Source: Candidatus Tepidiaquacellales bacterium UBA6667 (lineage in GTDB: Bacteria > Bacteroidota > Ignavibacteria > Tepidaquicellales > Tepidaquicellaceae). From it: a stretch of DNA of 64,000 bases. The position numbers and the translations under genes were made by a program. The stretch is from NCBI GenBank assembly GCA_002455255.1, contig DKKL01000035.1, forward strand, positions 13,145-77,144, written 5' to 3'. The number at the start of each line of letters is the position of its first letter. Within the stretch, counting starts at the first letter, position 1. Shown here piece by piece: positions 25,981 through 35,737 of this stretch. The notes beneath the pieces are model-generated. The model did no database searches and had not been told where the DNA came from. It saw only the letters and a program-made list of their open reading frames with translations.

Positions 25981-28863
25981 ATGCCCAAAAAGAAAAGTAA
26001 CGTAAAACCTGATTCATTATATAACCATTCTGACCCTAAAAACTTTATTGTCATCCGTGGTGCAAGGCAACATAACCTAAAAGGAATTGATATTGATATT
26101 CCTAAAAATAAACTAATAATTGTAACAGGTGTCAGCGGATCAGGGAAATCTTCCCTCGTATTTGATACCATTTATGCTGAAGGTCAGAGAAGATATGTTG
26201 AATCTCTCTCTTCCTATGCCAGACAATTTTTAGAAAGGATGAATAAGCCGCGTATAGATTTTATATCAGGACTCGCCCCATCAATGGCAATTGAACAAAA
26301 AACTAAAACACGAAACCCACGCTCAACCGTCGGTACTTCAACGGAAATTTATGATTATCTCAGACTTTTGTTTGCACGAATTGGAAACACATATTCGCCA
26401 ATCAGTAATAAACTCGTTACTAAGGATTCGCCTGAATCAATCATTGAGGATATTTCACACATAATAGAATCTGAAAAAACAAAAATTTATGTTTATTATA
26501 ATTATTCATTCGAAGATGAAAAAAAATTAAATCTTAAATTTAATGATTTAAGATCTTCCGGATATTATAAAATTTTAATTGACAACGAACTGTTTGATAT
26601 AAATGATTATACCAATGAGGATATAATAAAAATTGTTAAAAAATCTGATACGGATAAAATTGGAATATTAACTGACCGGTTAAATTTTAATCCAACGGAT
26701 AGGGAATCAGTTTCCAGATTAAATGATGCGATTGAATTTGCTTATAAAGAATCTAATGGATATGTAATAATCAGGATTTATAAGGGTTCTTCTGAATCAT
26801 TCGAAGATTTTAATTATAATTATTTTCTTGAACGTGATGGAATAAAATTTGAAGATCCGGAACCAAGACTATTCTCATTTAATAATCCATTTGGTGCGTG
26901 TGAAAGTTGCCAGGGTTTTGGCAGAACTATGGATATTGATTTAGACTTAGTTATACCGGATAAAAAGAAATCAATCTTTAAAGGAGCAATAGTTCCTTTT
27001 ACCACTCCTAAACATACTAAAAACCTTACAGATTTAATCAACGAAGCTGATGAGTATAATGTGGATATACACTTGCCATTTTCAAAACTCAATAAATCTC
27101 AGTTAGATTTTGTTTTTAACGGAGGTAAAAAGTATGGTGGCATTTATAAGTTTTTTAATCAAATAGAAAAAGAAGCCGCATATAAATTACATTACAGAGT
27201 TTTGTTAAATAAATACAGAGCGTTCACTGTTTGCCGTTCATGTAATGGAGCCAGACTAAGAAAAGAAGCCCTTTATATAAAAATAAACAATAAAAATATT
27301 TTTGATATAGTGAAAATGAAAATCAGTGAAGCATATGAATACTTTACTGAATTAAAACTTTCAGATTCGGAAAATAAAATTGCAGGAAGAATTATTGAAG
27401 AAATCACTTCAAGATTGAAATACCTTATCGAAGTTGGTTTGACATATCTTTCTCTTGATAGATTGAGTAATTCGCTTTCAGGTGGAGAATCCCAAAGAAT
27501 TAATTTGTCAACTTCTCTTGGTTCTTCTCTCGTTGGTTCTGTTTATGTCCTTGACGAACCTTCAATAGGGCTACATCCGAGAGATAATGAAAAACTTATC
27601 AATATTATGAAATCACTTCGTGATATTGGTAATACTGTGCTTGTTGTTGAGCATGATTCTGATATGATGAAATCTTCAGATGAAATTATTGATATTGGAC
27701 CTTTAGCAGGAGAACTGGGAGGAGAAAAAATATTTCAAGGTTCATACAAGGAAATTTTAAAGGATAAAAATTCGTTAACCGGAAAATATTTAAGCGGAAA
27801 ACTCTCGATTAATATTCCAAAATTAAGAAGAAAAATTACCGGAAATACTAAATTTATTTCAATAAAAGGTGCGAGAGAAAATAATCTAAAAGATATTGAT
27901 GTTAATATTCCGTTGAATATGTTTGTCTGTGTAACAGGAGTAAGCGGTTCCGGAAAATCCACATTAATAAATAATATTCTGTATGGAGGATTAAAGAAAA
28001 AAATGGAAGGTGTCTATAATGAAAGAATTGGTGAATATGACACTATTGAAGGAATTAACTATATTGACTCTGTTGAAATTGTTGATCAGTCTCCTATTGG
28101 CAAAAGTCCTCGTTCAAATCCGGTTACATACATTAAAGCATTTGACGTAATTAGAGAACTTTTTTCATCTCTTCCACTTTCAAAAAAATATGGGATGACA
28201 CCGGGTTACTTTTCCTTTAATGTCCCAGGCGGAAGATGTGAAACATGCGAAGGAACCGGAATTATTAAAATTGAAATGCAGTTTATGGCTGATATTATTC
28301 TTGAGTGTGAGGTTTGTAAAGGTAAAAGATTTAAAACTGATGTGCTTGATGTAAAATTTAAAGGTGCTGATGGCATACAGAAAAATATTGCAGATGTGCT
28401 TGAAATGACCGTTGATGAAGCACTTGATTTTTTTAAACTTAACCAAAAAATTTATAATAAGTTAAGAGTTCTTTCAGAAGTTGGTCTTGGATATATTAGA
28501 CTTGGTCAGTCAGGAGCTACTCTCTCAGGCGGGGAATCTCAACGAGTAAAACTTGCATACCACCTGACTTTCCAGGAAAGAGGTATAAATACTTTATTTA
28601 TCTTTGATGAACCGACTACAGGACTTCATTTTAATGATATTGCTAAGTTGTTAAAATGTTTTGACAAATTAATTGTGAACGGAAATTCACTTGTGGTAAT
28701 TGAACACAATCTTGATGTTATTAAATGTGCCGATTATATTTTTGATTTAGGACCTGAAAGCGGAGATGAGGGAGGATATGTTATTGCATCAGGTCCACCT
28801 GAAGAAATTGCAAAATACAAGCATTCATATACAGGACAGTTTTTAAAAAATATATTAAATTAA
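25981..28863 (+). CDS. uvrA: UvrA-like ABC excinuclease subunit, paralogue of the non-canonical branch
   Basis: The 960-residue protein has the UvrA layout: two ATPase halves with Walker [11 protein letters not shown] (about 48) and [10 protein letters not shown] (about 650), ABC signatures NSLSGGESQR and TLSGGESQR, and CxxC zinc modules CESC/CRSC and CETC/CEVC. UvrA recognises distorted DNA in nucleotide-excision repair. Features such as GLAPSMAIEQKTKTRNPRSTVG and the shorter UvrB-binding region differ from the E. coli-like sequence and from the second copy at 29282-32197, which fits the extra UvrA paralogues of Bacteroidetes. No uvrB or uvrC is nearby. Confidence 0.9.
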   Translation: MPKKKSNVKPDSLYNHSDPKNFIVIRGARQHNLKGIDIDIPKNKLIIVTGVSGSGKSSLVFDTIYAEGQRRYVESLSSYARQFLERMNKPRIDFISGLAPSMAIEQKTKTRNPRSTVGTSTEIYDYLRLLFARIGNTYSPISNKLVTKDSPESIIEDISHIIESEKTKIYVYYNYSFEDEKKLNLKFNDLRSSGYYKILIDNELFDINDYTNEDIIKIVKKSDTDKIGILTDRLNFNPTDRESVSRLNDAIEFAYKESNGYVIIRIYKGSSESFEDFNYNYFLERDGIKFEDPEPRLFSFNNPFGACESCQGFGRTMDIDLDLVIPDKKKSIFKGAIVPFTTPKHTKNLTDLINEADEYNVDIHLPFSKLNKSQLDFVFNGGKKYGGIYKFFNQIEKEAAYKLHYRVLLNKYRAFTVCRSCNGARLRKEALYIKINNKNIFDIVKMKISEAYEYFTELKLSDSENKIAGRIIEEITSRLKYLIEVGLTYLSLDRLSNSLSGGESQRINLSTSLGSSLVGSVYVLDEPSIGLHPRDNEKLINIMKSLRDIGNTVLVVEHDSDMMKSSDEIIDIGPLAGELGGEKIFQGSYKEILKDKNSLTGKYLSGKLSINIPKLRRKITGNTKFISIKGARENNLKDIDVNIPLNMFVCVTGVSGSGKSTLINNILYGGLKKKMEGVYNERIGEYDTIEGINYIDSVEIVDQSPIGKSPRSNPVTYIKAFDVIRELFSSLPLSKKYGMTPGYFSFNVPGGRCETCEGTGIIKIEMQFMADIILECEVCKGKRFKTDVLDVKFKGADGIQKNIADVLEMTVDEALDFFKLNQKIYNKLRVLSEVGLGYIRLGQSGATLSGGESQRVKLAYHLTFQERGINTLFIFDEPTTGLHFNDIAKLLKCFDKLIVNGNSLVVIEHNLDVIKCADYIFDLGPESGDEGGYVIASGPPEEIAKYKHSYTGQFLKNILN

Positions 28864-28868
28864 AACAT

Positions 28869-29273
28869 ATGAAAAAATTAATATTAGTTATTTTTATTTT
28901 ATTAATTAGCATAACTTCTTATTCGCAAACAACAATAACATTTGATACACCTCAATGGGAGTTGAAAATAATAGGTACAGAACCATTTTGGGATATGGAA
29001 TTAGATAATAACGACGCTGAATTTAAATTGTTTGATAACGAAACTATAAAATTCAATAAAGTAAAGCAAATATTCGTTGTCGGTATGCAAACAGAATTCA
29101 TTACAACTTTTTCACTCTCATCTAAAAAGAATTTCGGATATTTAACTGTAAAAAGATGTGATACACCTTGTAATGACGGAATGTCTGAAAATAATTATGC
29201 TTATGAAATAATATTTATTTTAAACGGAAAAGAAGCTTACTATGGAGTTGGAAATATGATTATAGATAATTAA
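28869..29273 (+). CDS. Small exported protein, COG3650-like
   Basis: The 134-residue product has a signal peptide (MKKLILVIFILLISITSYSQ) and the motif GTEPFWDMEL that is shared with COG3650-type exported proteins (GxEPFW followed by a strand). It also has two Cys (DTPC and the earlier KRCD) that could form a disulfide. It is 6 bp after the UvrA paralogue and converges on the second uvrA. The position between two uvrA genes is striking, but a repair role is not suggested by an exported protein. Confidence 0.7.
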   Translation: MKKLILVIFILLISITSYSQTTITFDTPQWELKIIGTEPFWDMELDNNDAEFKLFDNETIKFNKVKQIFVVGMQTEFITTFSLSSKKNFGYLTVKRCDTPCNDGMSENNYAYEIIFILNGKEAYYGVGNMIIDN

Positions 29274-29281
29274 CTAAATTT

Positions 29282-32197
29282 TTAATCAAGTTCAGATTCT
29301 AAATATTTTGCTGTCCAACTGATTTCTTTAAAATTTTTCACTAAATCTTCAGGTGTTCCTTCGGCAATTATTTCTCCACCGGCATTTCCTCCTTCAGGTC
29401 CCATATCAATTATCCAATCTGCTGATTTTATAACATCCAAATTATGTTCTATCACAATTACTGTATTTCCTCTTTCAACAAGTTTATTAAGCACAATCAA
29501 AAGCATACTTATATCCTCAAAATGTAAACCGGTAGTAGGTTCGTCAAGTATGTAAATTGTTTTTCCGGTTTGAACTTTTGAAAGTTCTGTTGATAGTTTT
29601 ACTCTCTGTGCTTCCCCTCCTGAAAGTGTTGTTGCCTGTTGACCTAAGGTTATATATCCTAATCCTACATCAAAAAGAGTTTGTAATTTCCGTTTTAAAC
29701 TCGGTACTGATTCAAAAAAATTCAATGCTTCTTCAACTGTCATATTTAAAACATCTGAAATTGATTTACCTTTGTATTTGATTTCCAGAGTTTCTGAATT
29801 ATACCTTTTTCCGTTGCATACATCACATATCACATATACATCAGGTAAAAAATTCATTTCAATTTTTTTTAATCCCGCACCTTCACAACCTTCGCATCTG
29901 CCACCTTTCACATTGAATGAAAATCTTCCAACTTTATATCCTCTGATTTTTGAATCAGGCAAATTTGAAAAAATATCTCTTATAAATGTAAATAATCCGG
30001 TATAAGTTGCAGGATTGCTTCTTGGTGTTCTGCCAATCGGTGCCTGATCTATATCAATTATTTTGTCTAAAAATTTGATTGTTCTTCCGTCTTCTTTTTT
30101 TGTTATACCTTCTATTGTTTTAAATGGTAGAGGTTTTTCCGGTGTTTTAAAAAATTTTAAAGAAAGTATTTTAAATAAAGTTTCATTTATAAGTGTTGAT
30201 TTTCCCGACCCGCTAACACCTGTAACACATATAAACTTTCCTAACGGTATTTCAAGATTAACGTTTTTAAGGTTATTGCCCGTTGCACCTTTTAGTTTTA
30301 TTGAAAATCCGTTTCCACTTCTTCTCTTTGTTGGTATTGGTATAATTCTCTTTTTTGATAAATAATCTGCCGTGATGGAATGACCTTTCAGGTTATTCGG
30401 ATGTCCGTAAGAAACTATTTTACCGCCTTGCTCTCCTGCTCCGGGTCCCAAATCAACTACAAAATCTGAAGATTCTATCATTTCTTTGTCATGCTCAACC
30501 ACAATTACTGAATTTCCTATATCACGTAAATGTTTTAATGAGTTTATAAGTTTTATATTATCTCTCTGATGAAGCCCTATTGAAGGTTCATCAAGTATAT
30601 ATAAAACACCGGTCAGCTGTGAACCTATCTGTGTTGAAAGTCTGATTCTTTGTGCTTCACCGCCTGATAAAGTTTTAGCTCCTCTGTTCAATGATAAATA
30701 TTCCAATCCAACATTCAATAGGAAATCAAGTCGTGATTTTATTTCTTTTATAATCTCTGATGCGATTATCATTTGTCTGGCATCAAGTGTTAGATTTTCA
30801 AAAAAATCTTTACAATCTTTTATTGAAAACTGTGTTATCTCATAAATATTTTTATCTGCAATTTTGACCCAGAGTGCATCTTCCTTTAATCTGCCCCCTT
30901 TACATTTAGGACATTTATCTATTTTCATAAAACTTTCTGCCCATTGTCTTATGCTTTCAGAAGTTGAATCTTTTTCAAAGTGTTTAATATAGTTTGTTAT
31001 GCCTGTAAATTTACCATTATAAATTGAAGTTTTGCCAATAGAATTTGTGTATTCATATGGGAATTTAAAATTCGTTCCGTTAAGAATTGCATTATATAAT
31101 TCTTCTGATAACTCATTTAGTTTATCGTCAAATGTTCGGTCATAAAATTTAAACAATCCTTTAAGAATTGAATATATCCAGTTTGTCTTTGGTTTACCTA
31201 TCGGAACTATTGCTCCCTGATTTATAGATAAATTCAAATCGGGTATTACCTTTTCAAGGTCTATTTCTTTTTTTTCTCCCAATCCAAAACATTCATCACA
31301 CCACCCATAATGAGAGTTGAATGAAAATGAGTTTGGTGCCGGTTCAGTAAAACTTCTTCCGGTTTCAGGATCTGAAAGTTTCTCATTGTATAATCTGTCT
31401 TCTTTACCATTGTTAATAATAACTAATCCATCACCATATCTTAATGCTGTCTCGATTGAAGAAAAAATTCTCATTTTCGATTTTTCATTTATAACCACCC
31501 TGTCTATCACAATTTCTATATCGTGGATTTTAAATCTCTCTAATTGTAATTTTGGTATAATTTCCAACATCTCACCATCTACTCTTACTCTCGTAAATCC
31601 GTCATTTGAAATTTCTTCAAATAATTCTCTGTAATGTCCTTTCCGTCCTTTTACTACCGGTGCAAGTATTGTTATCTTTGTTCCGTCTTTTTCTTTAAAT
31701 ATATTTTCAATTATCTGATCTATTGTTTGTCTGGTAACGGCTTTCCCAGTGTCAGGTGAATATTGTATTCCGCATCTTGAAAATAACAATCTTAGAAAAT
31801 CATAAATCTCCGTAACAGTTCCTACGGTTGATCTTGGATTGTGTGAAATTGTTTTTTGTTCTATTGATATTGACGGTGATAGTCCTTCAATTTTATCAAC
31901 GTCAGGTCTTTCAATTCCGCCAATGAATTGTCTTGCATACGCTGATAAAGTTTCCATAAATCTTCTTTGACCTTCTGCATATATAGTATCAAATGCAAGT
32001 GAAGATTTTCCTGAACCGGAAAGACCGGTAAATACTACGAGAGAATCTCTTGGTATTTCAATATCTATGTTTTTTAGATTATGAACTCTTGCACCTTTAA
32101 CAACAATTTTATCTAAAGCTTTAGATTTATTTTGATTTGCTTTCTTTGTTGCGTTTTTGGATTTGTTCTTCGGTGTGATATTTTTAATTATACTCAA
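29282..32197 (-). CDS. uvrA: Excinuclease ABC subunit A (canonical-type UvrA)
   Basis: A 971-residue UvrA with the standard motif set: [20 protein letters not shown] near residue 57, [38 protein letters not shown], zinc modules CDEC/CPKC and CEGC/CDVC, signatures [10 protein letters not shown] and [10 protein letters not shown], and FILDEP-type Walker B in both halves. These residues track E. coli UvrA more closely than the paralogue 9 bp away on the opposite strand. It starts at TTG and has a Lys/Asn-rich extension of about 28 residues before the conserved [12 protein letters not shown]. Confidence 0.95.
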   Translation of the reverse strand: MSIIKNITPKNKSKNATKKANQNKSKALDKIVVKGARVHNLKNIDIEIPRDSLVVFTGLSGSGKSSLAFDTIYAEGQRRFMETLSAYARQFIGGIERPDVDKIEGLSPSISIEQKTISHNPRSTVGTVTEIYDFLRLLFSRCGIQYSPDTGKAVTRQTIDQIIENIFKEKDGTKITILAPVVKGRKGHYRELFEEISNDGFTRVRVDGEMLEIIPKLQLERFKIHDIEIVIDRVVINEKSKMRIFSSIETALRYGDGLVIINNGKEDRLYNEKLSDPETGRSFTEPAPNSFSFNSHYGWCDECFGLGEKKEIDLEKVIPDLNLSINQGAIVPIGKPKTNWIYSILKGLFKFYDRTFDDKLNELSEELYNAILNGTNFKFPYEYTNSIGKTSIYNGKFTGITNYIKHFEKDSTSESIRQWAESFMKIDKCPKCKGGRLKEDALWVKIADKNIYEITQFSIKDCKDFFENLTLDARQMIIASEIIKEIKSRLDFLLNVGLEYLSLNRGAKTLSGGEAQRIRLSTQIGSQLTGVLYILDEPSIGLHQRDNIKLINSLKHLRDIGNSVIVVEHDKEMIESSDFVVDLGPGAGEQGGKIVSYGHPNNLKGHSITADYLSKKRIIPIPTKRRSGNGFSIKLKGATGNNLKNVNLEIPLGKFICVTGVSGSGKSTLINETLFKILSLKFFKTPEKPLPFKTIEGITKKEDGRTIKFLDKIIDIDQAPIGRTPRSNPATYTGLFTFIRDIFSNLPDSKIRGYKVGRFSFNVKGGRCEGCEGAGLKKIEMNFLPDVYVICDVCNGKRYNSETLEIKYKGKSISDVLNMTVEEALNFFESVPSLKRKLQTLFDVGLGYITLGQQATTLSGGEAQRVKLSTELSKVQTGKTIYILDEPTTGLHFEDISMLLIVLNKLVERGNTVIVIEHNLDVIKSADWIIDMGPEGGNAGGEIIAEGTPEDLVKNFKEISWTAKYLESELD

Positions 32198-32303
32198 TTA
32201 TTTTTATTGCCCGGGAATTGTTAATATTTTAATGACAAACATTGAATATACCCATAATAATTTATACCTTCAATGAACGGTCTTATACCTTTGAAATGAA
32301 AAA

Positions 32304-32319
32304 GGGAGCAATTGCTCCC
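32304..32319 (-). terminator. Palindromic terminator between an outer-membrane protein gene and uvrA
   Basis: GGGAGC AATT GCTCCC forms a 6-bp GC-rich stem with a 4-nt loop. On the minus strand it is followed by five T and it lies 35 bp beyond the stop of the outer-membrane protein gene at 32354-33094, so it should end that transcript before uvrA. On the plus strand three T follow. Upstream of uvrA this leaves about 100 bp for its own promoter. Confidence 0.8.
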
Positions 32320-32353
32320 CTTTGTTGTATTAATAAAATTTTTAAAATTATGA

Positions 32354-33094
32354 TTACATCTTTTTGGTAGGAAAAGGTTTTTGACCGAGGTTGAATACCA
32401 AACCTAAGTTTAAACTTATAAGTGCTATTTTTCTTTTAAATCCAAATAAACCAACTCCATCATTCAGATTTGCACTTCCCGGTGAAAGGTCTGAACCGGA
32501 ATTAAATAAATTCATATAATTATATTTCAAACCTACATTTATACCGAACATACCTTTTTGACCAAACACATATTCATAACCGCCATGTATCTGCATTCCA
32601 AATCTATAAGCTGGGTCAATAGGTCCGTTTTTATTAGTTAATGGTGCACTTATTCTGTTTGCTGTGAAACCACCGCCTATATAAAATCTTTCAGGACATC
32701 TTGGCTTTGTTACGTATTCTCCGCCTAATACACCGGTAAAAATATCGTAATCCGTTGCGGGACCTGCCGGGTCAATTGTAAAAAACGGAAAACTGTCATC
32801 ATTTGCATTTATCATTTTGTTATATTCAAATCCTGTAACTATTCGGAAACTTTTATTTTTTCCTATACCAAATTTAAAATTCACCGAAGCACCGCGTCCC
32901 CAAACTGCCCCATAATTACCCATTGCTTGTTCAGTATAATAAGTACCGTAAAAGTCCAGCGAAGCAAGATTTCCATTAAAATTTGTATTAATGGTAACTA
33001 CCGGTGGAGTATATGGAAGATTTTGAGAAAATATATTGTTTGCATTAAATATGGTGAAAACAAAAAACACTGCTAACTTGATTAAATTTCTCAT
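32354..33094 (-). CDS. Outer-membrane beta-barrel protein (porin-like, 246 aa)
   Basis: A signal peptide (MRNLIKLAVFFVFTIFNANNIFSQ) is followed by glycine/aromatic-rich beta strands (YGAVWGRGASVNFKFGIGKN, YIGGGFTANR, MFGINVGLKYNYMN, IALISLNLGLVFNLGQ). It resembles OmpA-like/OmpW-like 8-stranded barrels or Bacteroidetes PorT-like beta-barrel proteins, but I cannot assign a family. The last residues (PFPTKKM) are not aromatic. Strong terminator downstream. Confidence 0.72.
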   Translation of the reverse strand: MRNLIKLAVFFVFTIFNANNIFSQNLPYTPPVVTINTNFNGNLASLDFYGTYYTEQAMGNYGAVWGRGASVNFKFGIGKNKSFRIVTGFEYNKMINANDDSFPFFTIDPAGPATDYDIFTGVLGGEYVTKPRCPERFYIGGGFTANRISAPLTNKNGPIDPAYRFGMQIHGGYEYVFGQKGMFGINVGLKYNYMNLFNSGSDLSPGSANLNDGVGLFGFKRKIALISLNLGLVFNLGQKPFPTKKM

Positions 33095-33158
33095 CGTTTT
33101 TTTTATTTCAATATTTTCAAAATTAAAGTTTAATTATTGTAATTTCAAGTGTATAGAT

Positions 33159-34724
33159 TTATTTAGCTTTGCTCAATATAACTCTTGCTTTTTGCTGAAA
33201 TATTCTTGATTTTTTATTTTCCTGCTCTAATTTTTCAGACATTATTTTTGACAGCCAGGTACTCAATATTATATTTTTCTCACTTTTTAGTTTTTTAAAA
33301 CTTATTCCGATTGATGTAAAATTTTTTTTCTCTGAATCTTTTATATATTTCTCAAAATAATTTAAAAATGTTAAATGTGCTTGCTCTGTAATTGTAAGTC
33401 CCTTTTTCTTTCCGGCTTTTGAAAGATAAATTTTAAAATTATTTACTTGTTCTAATGCTGAATCAATAAAATTAAGTTCGTAAAAATTTCTTATCAATAG
33501 TATCCTTGCATCATATTCAAATATTTGTTTTTTCAATTCAGTTTTGTTTAAATATTCTAAAGATTTATTAAAATCTCCGATTCTGTTATAATAAAATGAA
33601 TATGCAAGATTTGTCATAGAATTTCTCTGTGATTCTGTAATGTATTTGCTGAATCTATCAATAAAGATTTTTGCAAAATCAAAATCTTTTACATCAAATG
33701 ATGAAAGTAATGTCAACCTGAACAGACTCGCATCAATATCATAATTATCTCTCACTTTGAAATGACCTTTTAAAAAATAATTCTTTAATAATTTAAACTT
33801 TATTAAATTTTTTTCAGAGCTGTATTCTGTTGAGTATAAAAGTTGAATCCTCTGTATAAATAAAAAATTAATTTCTTCTATTCCAAATTTTGATTCATTT
33901 TTCAAAATTAATTCATCCAGTTTAATAAAATCTTCAAGTTTAATAAACTTCGACTTCATTAATTGCTCTGAAAGTTCAATTAGAAATTTATAAATATCCA
34001 AATATCCCACATCTTCATTTGATTCCTTTAGATAATTATATAAATTTATTATTTTTTGATAAAGTATGTCTTTTCTATTTAATATTTCAGTAGAGTATAA
34101 TTTATCTGTTGATGAGTTTTTAATGATAATTACATTCAATACCATAAAACATTTGATTGAATATAAAAAATCAAATATTCCTGATTTCACTGATAATTTC
34201 TCCAAATCAAAAATTCTCTGTCCGATATCAAATTTTTTTGACTCGCCTTCTGAAATTATGTCTAAATCAAGTTTATTGTTATAAAATGCAATTCCTTCTT
34301 TTTCATAGTCAACCTCTATTATGGAATCTCTTTGTTTATAATCTTTTTTCCATTCATTAAATTTATAATAATATTCGGATGATAGTTTTCTGAGTTTTAT
34401 GCTTTTTATGTATGAGTCTTCATAATATCCCGAACCGCTGTTTTCAATATATTTCAATGCTGAGTATTTAAGAATCAAATTAGTTAAGTCTGATATAAGA
34501 TTTCGCATTGTTGAAGATTTATATTCATCAGTTTTAAAAATCTTTTTATAAATTTTCAATGAATCTAAATCTTCAAACTTGTTTAATTCCGAATTTTTTA
34601 AAACTAATTTATATAAAGTAACTATACTCTTATTCTTATTGTAAAATGGCGAAATCAGAAAAGTATGAAGTTCTTTCCTTTCTTTTTTTGAAAACCGGTA
34701 AATTAGTTTATAAATTTTATCCAA
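33159..34724 (-). CDS. Long helical-repeat protein, Bacteroidetes type, unknown function
   Basis: A 521-residue soluble protein, rich in Lys, Ile, Leu and Tyr. The N-terminal FSKKERKELHTFLISPFYNKNKSIVTLY matches a pattern I recall from uncharacterised Bacteroidetes proteins (hydrophobic helices then FL.SPYFN). The rest looks like paired helices with a TPR-like spacing (FDFAKIFIDRF, YNRIGDFNKSLEYLNK), ending with a charged helix. No signal peptide. It starts at TTG with nothing closer upstream. A scaffold or regulatory role is likely; not a known family to me. Confidence 0.65.
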   Translation of the reverse strand: MDKIYKLIYRFSKKERKELHTFLISPFYNKNKSIVTLYKLVLKNSELNKFEDLDSLKIYKKIFKTDEYKSSTMRNLISDLTNLILKYSALKYIENSGSGYYEDSYIKSIKLRKLSSEYYYKFNEWKKDYKQRDSIIEVDYEKEGIAFYNNKLDLDIISEGESKKFDIGQRIFDLEKLSVKSGIFDFLYSIKCFMVLNVIIIKNSSTDKLYSTEILNRKDILYQKIINLYNYLKESNEDVGYLDIYKFLIELSEQLMKSKFIKLEDFIKLDELILKNESKFGIEEINFLFIQRIQLLYSTEYSSEKNLIKFKLLKNYFLKGHFKVRDNYDIDASLFRLTLLSSFDVKDFDFAKIFIDRFSKYITESQRNSMTNLAYSFYYNRIGDFNKSLEYLNKTELKKQIFEYDARILLIRNFYELNFIDSALEQVNNFKIYLSKAGKKKGLTITEQAHLTFLNYFEKYIKDSEKKNFTSIGISFKKLKSEKNIILSTWLSKIMSEKLEQENKKSRIFQQKARVILSKAK

Positions 34725-34902
34725 ATATTGACGACAGTTGAATCACATTTAATCCTGAAAATATCTAAAATCTAACCAAAAAACAAAGAAAATTTAAATC
34801 TTTTAGAGTAAAATAGTTTTAAATTTCAGCGACAATCGGAAAAATAATTTTTTGATATATGTTTTTATATTTCACAGATTACATAAAAATTATTAAATAA
34901 AT

Positions 34903-35025
34903 ATGCAGGACTCACCACAGGGATATACTGTTGAAAGAAAAAACATAGATGGTGTTTGGTATTTGATTATTTATTCTCCTGATGGTACTGTTTATGCTGA
35001 ATTTATTGACCCTCATCAAGATTAG
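34903..35025 (+). CDS. Short ORF (40 aa), possible small protein
   Basis: ATG at 34903 opens a 40-codon frame with amino acids spread normally and a plausible fold: it reads MQDSPQGYTVERKN, then DGVWYLIIYSPDG and YAEFIDPHQD. The alternation of charged and hydrophobic residues suggests a small beta structure. It ends 8 bp before the next candidate start at 35033, so both could be translated from one message. Function unknown; too short for firm prediction. Confidence 0.45.
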   Translation: MQDSPQGYTVERKNIDGVWYLIIYSPDGTVYAEFIDPHQD

Positions 35026-35032
35026 TAATTTT

Positions 35033-35386
35033 ATGAATGATTATACTATAGAACTTACTTTATCTCATTATAATAAATCTATAAAAAGTTTTATAGATGA
35101 AAATTCATTTGTAAAAATAAATAATTTGTTTAACAAACTCCCTTTTGGTTTCAGCAATTATGAAATACCGGAAATCGGATACCTTGGAATTAAGATTTTA
35201 AATTATTTAACAAATGATGAATGGTTTATATATAGAGAATCTGTCACAAGAAATATGGATGGTATAATTGAAGTAAGAATTGATAAAAATAAATCAATAG
35301 AAGAATTTCTCATTAAAAATTTGAATAATGATAATATTCCGGATACTTTTTATATTTTGGAAAATAAGAAATTAAGTGTGAATTAA
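35033..35386 (+). CDS. Hypothetical protein (117 aa)
   Basis: I do not recognise this family. I chose the ATG at 35033 (MNDYTIELTLSHYNKSIKSF); an upstream in-frame ATG at 34982 would add 17 residues that read poorly and overlap the 40-aa ORF. The body has helix then strand elements (YEIPEIGYLGIKILNYL, DEWFIYRESVTRNMDG, DKNKSIEEFLIKNL). It may be cytoplasmic. The candidate structured RNA begins only about 10-60 bp after the stop. Confidence 0.5.
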   Translation: MNDYTIELTLSHYNKSIKSFIDENSFVKINNLFNKLPFGFSNYEIPEIGYLGIKILNYLTNDEWFIYRESVTRNMDGIIEVRIDKNKSIEEFLIKNLNNDNIPDTFYILENKKLSVN

Positions 35387-35394
35387 TCACACAT

Positions 35395-35590
35395 TTGCTC
35401 CGAACGGTGAAATGTTTGATAATTTCCTCATCTTGTTATAAAAATCAATCGCCATTTATTCCGAATATATAGTTCGGAAAAACAAATTGGAGGATGAGAT
35501 GATGCGTCATACCCGGGTTTATATCTGACACCTTTTCAAGGGTCAGACCTACTAAGATCTGATTCAGCCAAAACCCGGGTATTTTTTTTA
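35395..35590 (+). ncRNA. Candidate structured RNA with switch-like terminator, upstream of asnS
   Basis: This region, the larger part of a 350-bp stretch without a gene, has several nested helices. CTCATC (35427-35432) can pair with GATGAG (35493-35498), enclosing a 7-bp hairpin TTCCGAA/TTCGGAA (35459-35479). Then a perfect 12-bp stem, ATACCCGGGTTT (35509-35520) with AAACCCGGGTAT (35571-35582), is followed by seven T. Inside it TCAGA (35543-35547) can pair either with TCTGA at 35524-35528 or at 35558-35562, so two folds are possible. A perfect GGAGG (35489-35493) precedes a 9-codon ORF. It could be an asnS leader or a free sRNA. Confidence 0.6.
35489..35528 (+). promoter_or_regulatory. GGAGG plus short leader ORF overlapping the terminator stem
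   Basis: GGAGG at 35489-35493 sits 5 nt before ATG at 35499. The frame reads MMRHTRVYI and stops at TGA 35526-35528, crossing the whole 5' arm of the 12-bp terminator stem. Other genes in this window have no such Shine-Dalgarno sequence. A ribosome here would block the stem, the layout of translation-controlled attenuation. It contains no run of Asn codons, so it is not a classic asnS amino-acid sensor. Confidence 0.4.
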
Positions 35591-35737
35591 TAACTTATAT
35601 ATACTTCAAATCAAATTTATATATGAATATCAGTTGATTAATATATGCACTTTTCTATATATTTAATCTCTCAGTCATTTTAAGTATTTTAAACCTTTCC
35701 TGTCATTTTATAAATCATAAAATCATAAATTATTATA

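Noticed and set aside
35499..35528. Nine-codon ORF as an amino-acid-sensing leader for Asn
   Set aside because: The peptide MMRHTRVYI has no Asn codons, so a direct Asn-starvation sensor is not supported; kept only as a possible structural attenuation element.
35387..35737. T-box leader, SRP RNA or 6S RNA assignment for the asnS upstream region
   Set aside because: The T-box sequence AGGGTGGNACCGCG is not present, the SRP tetraloop motif is absent and the pairing does not look like a 6S open bubble. Left as unclassified.
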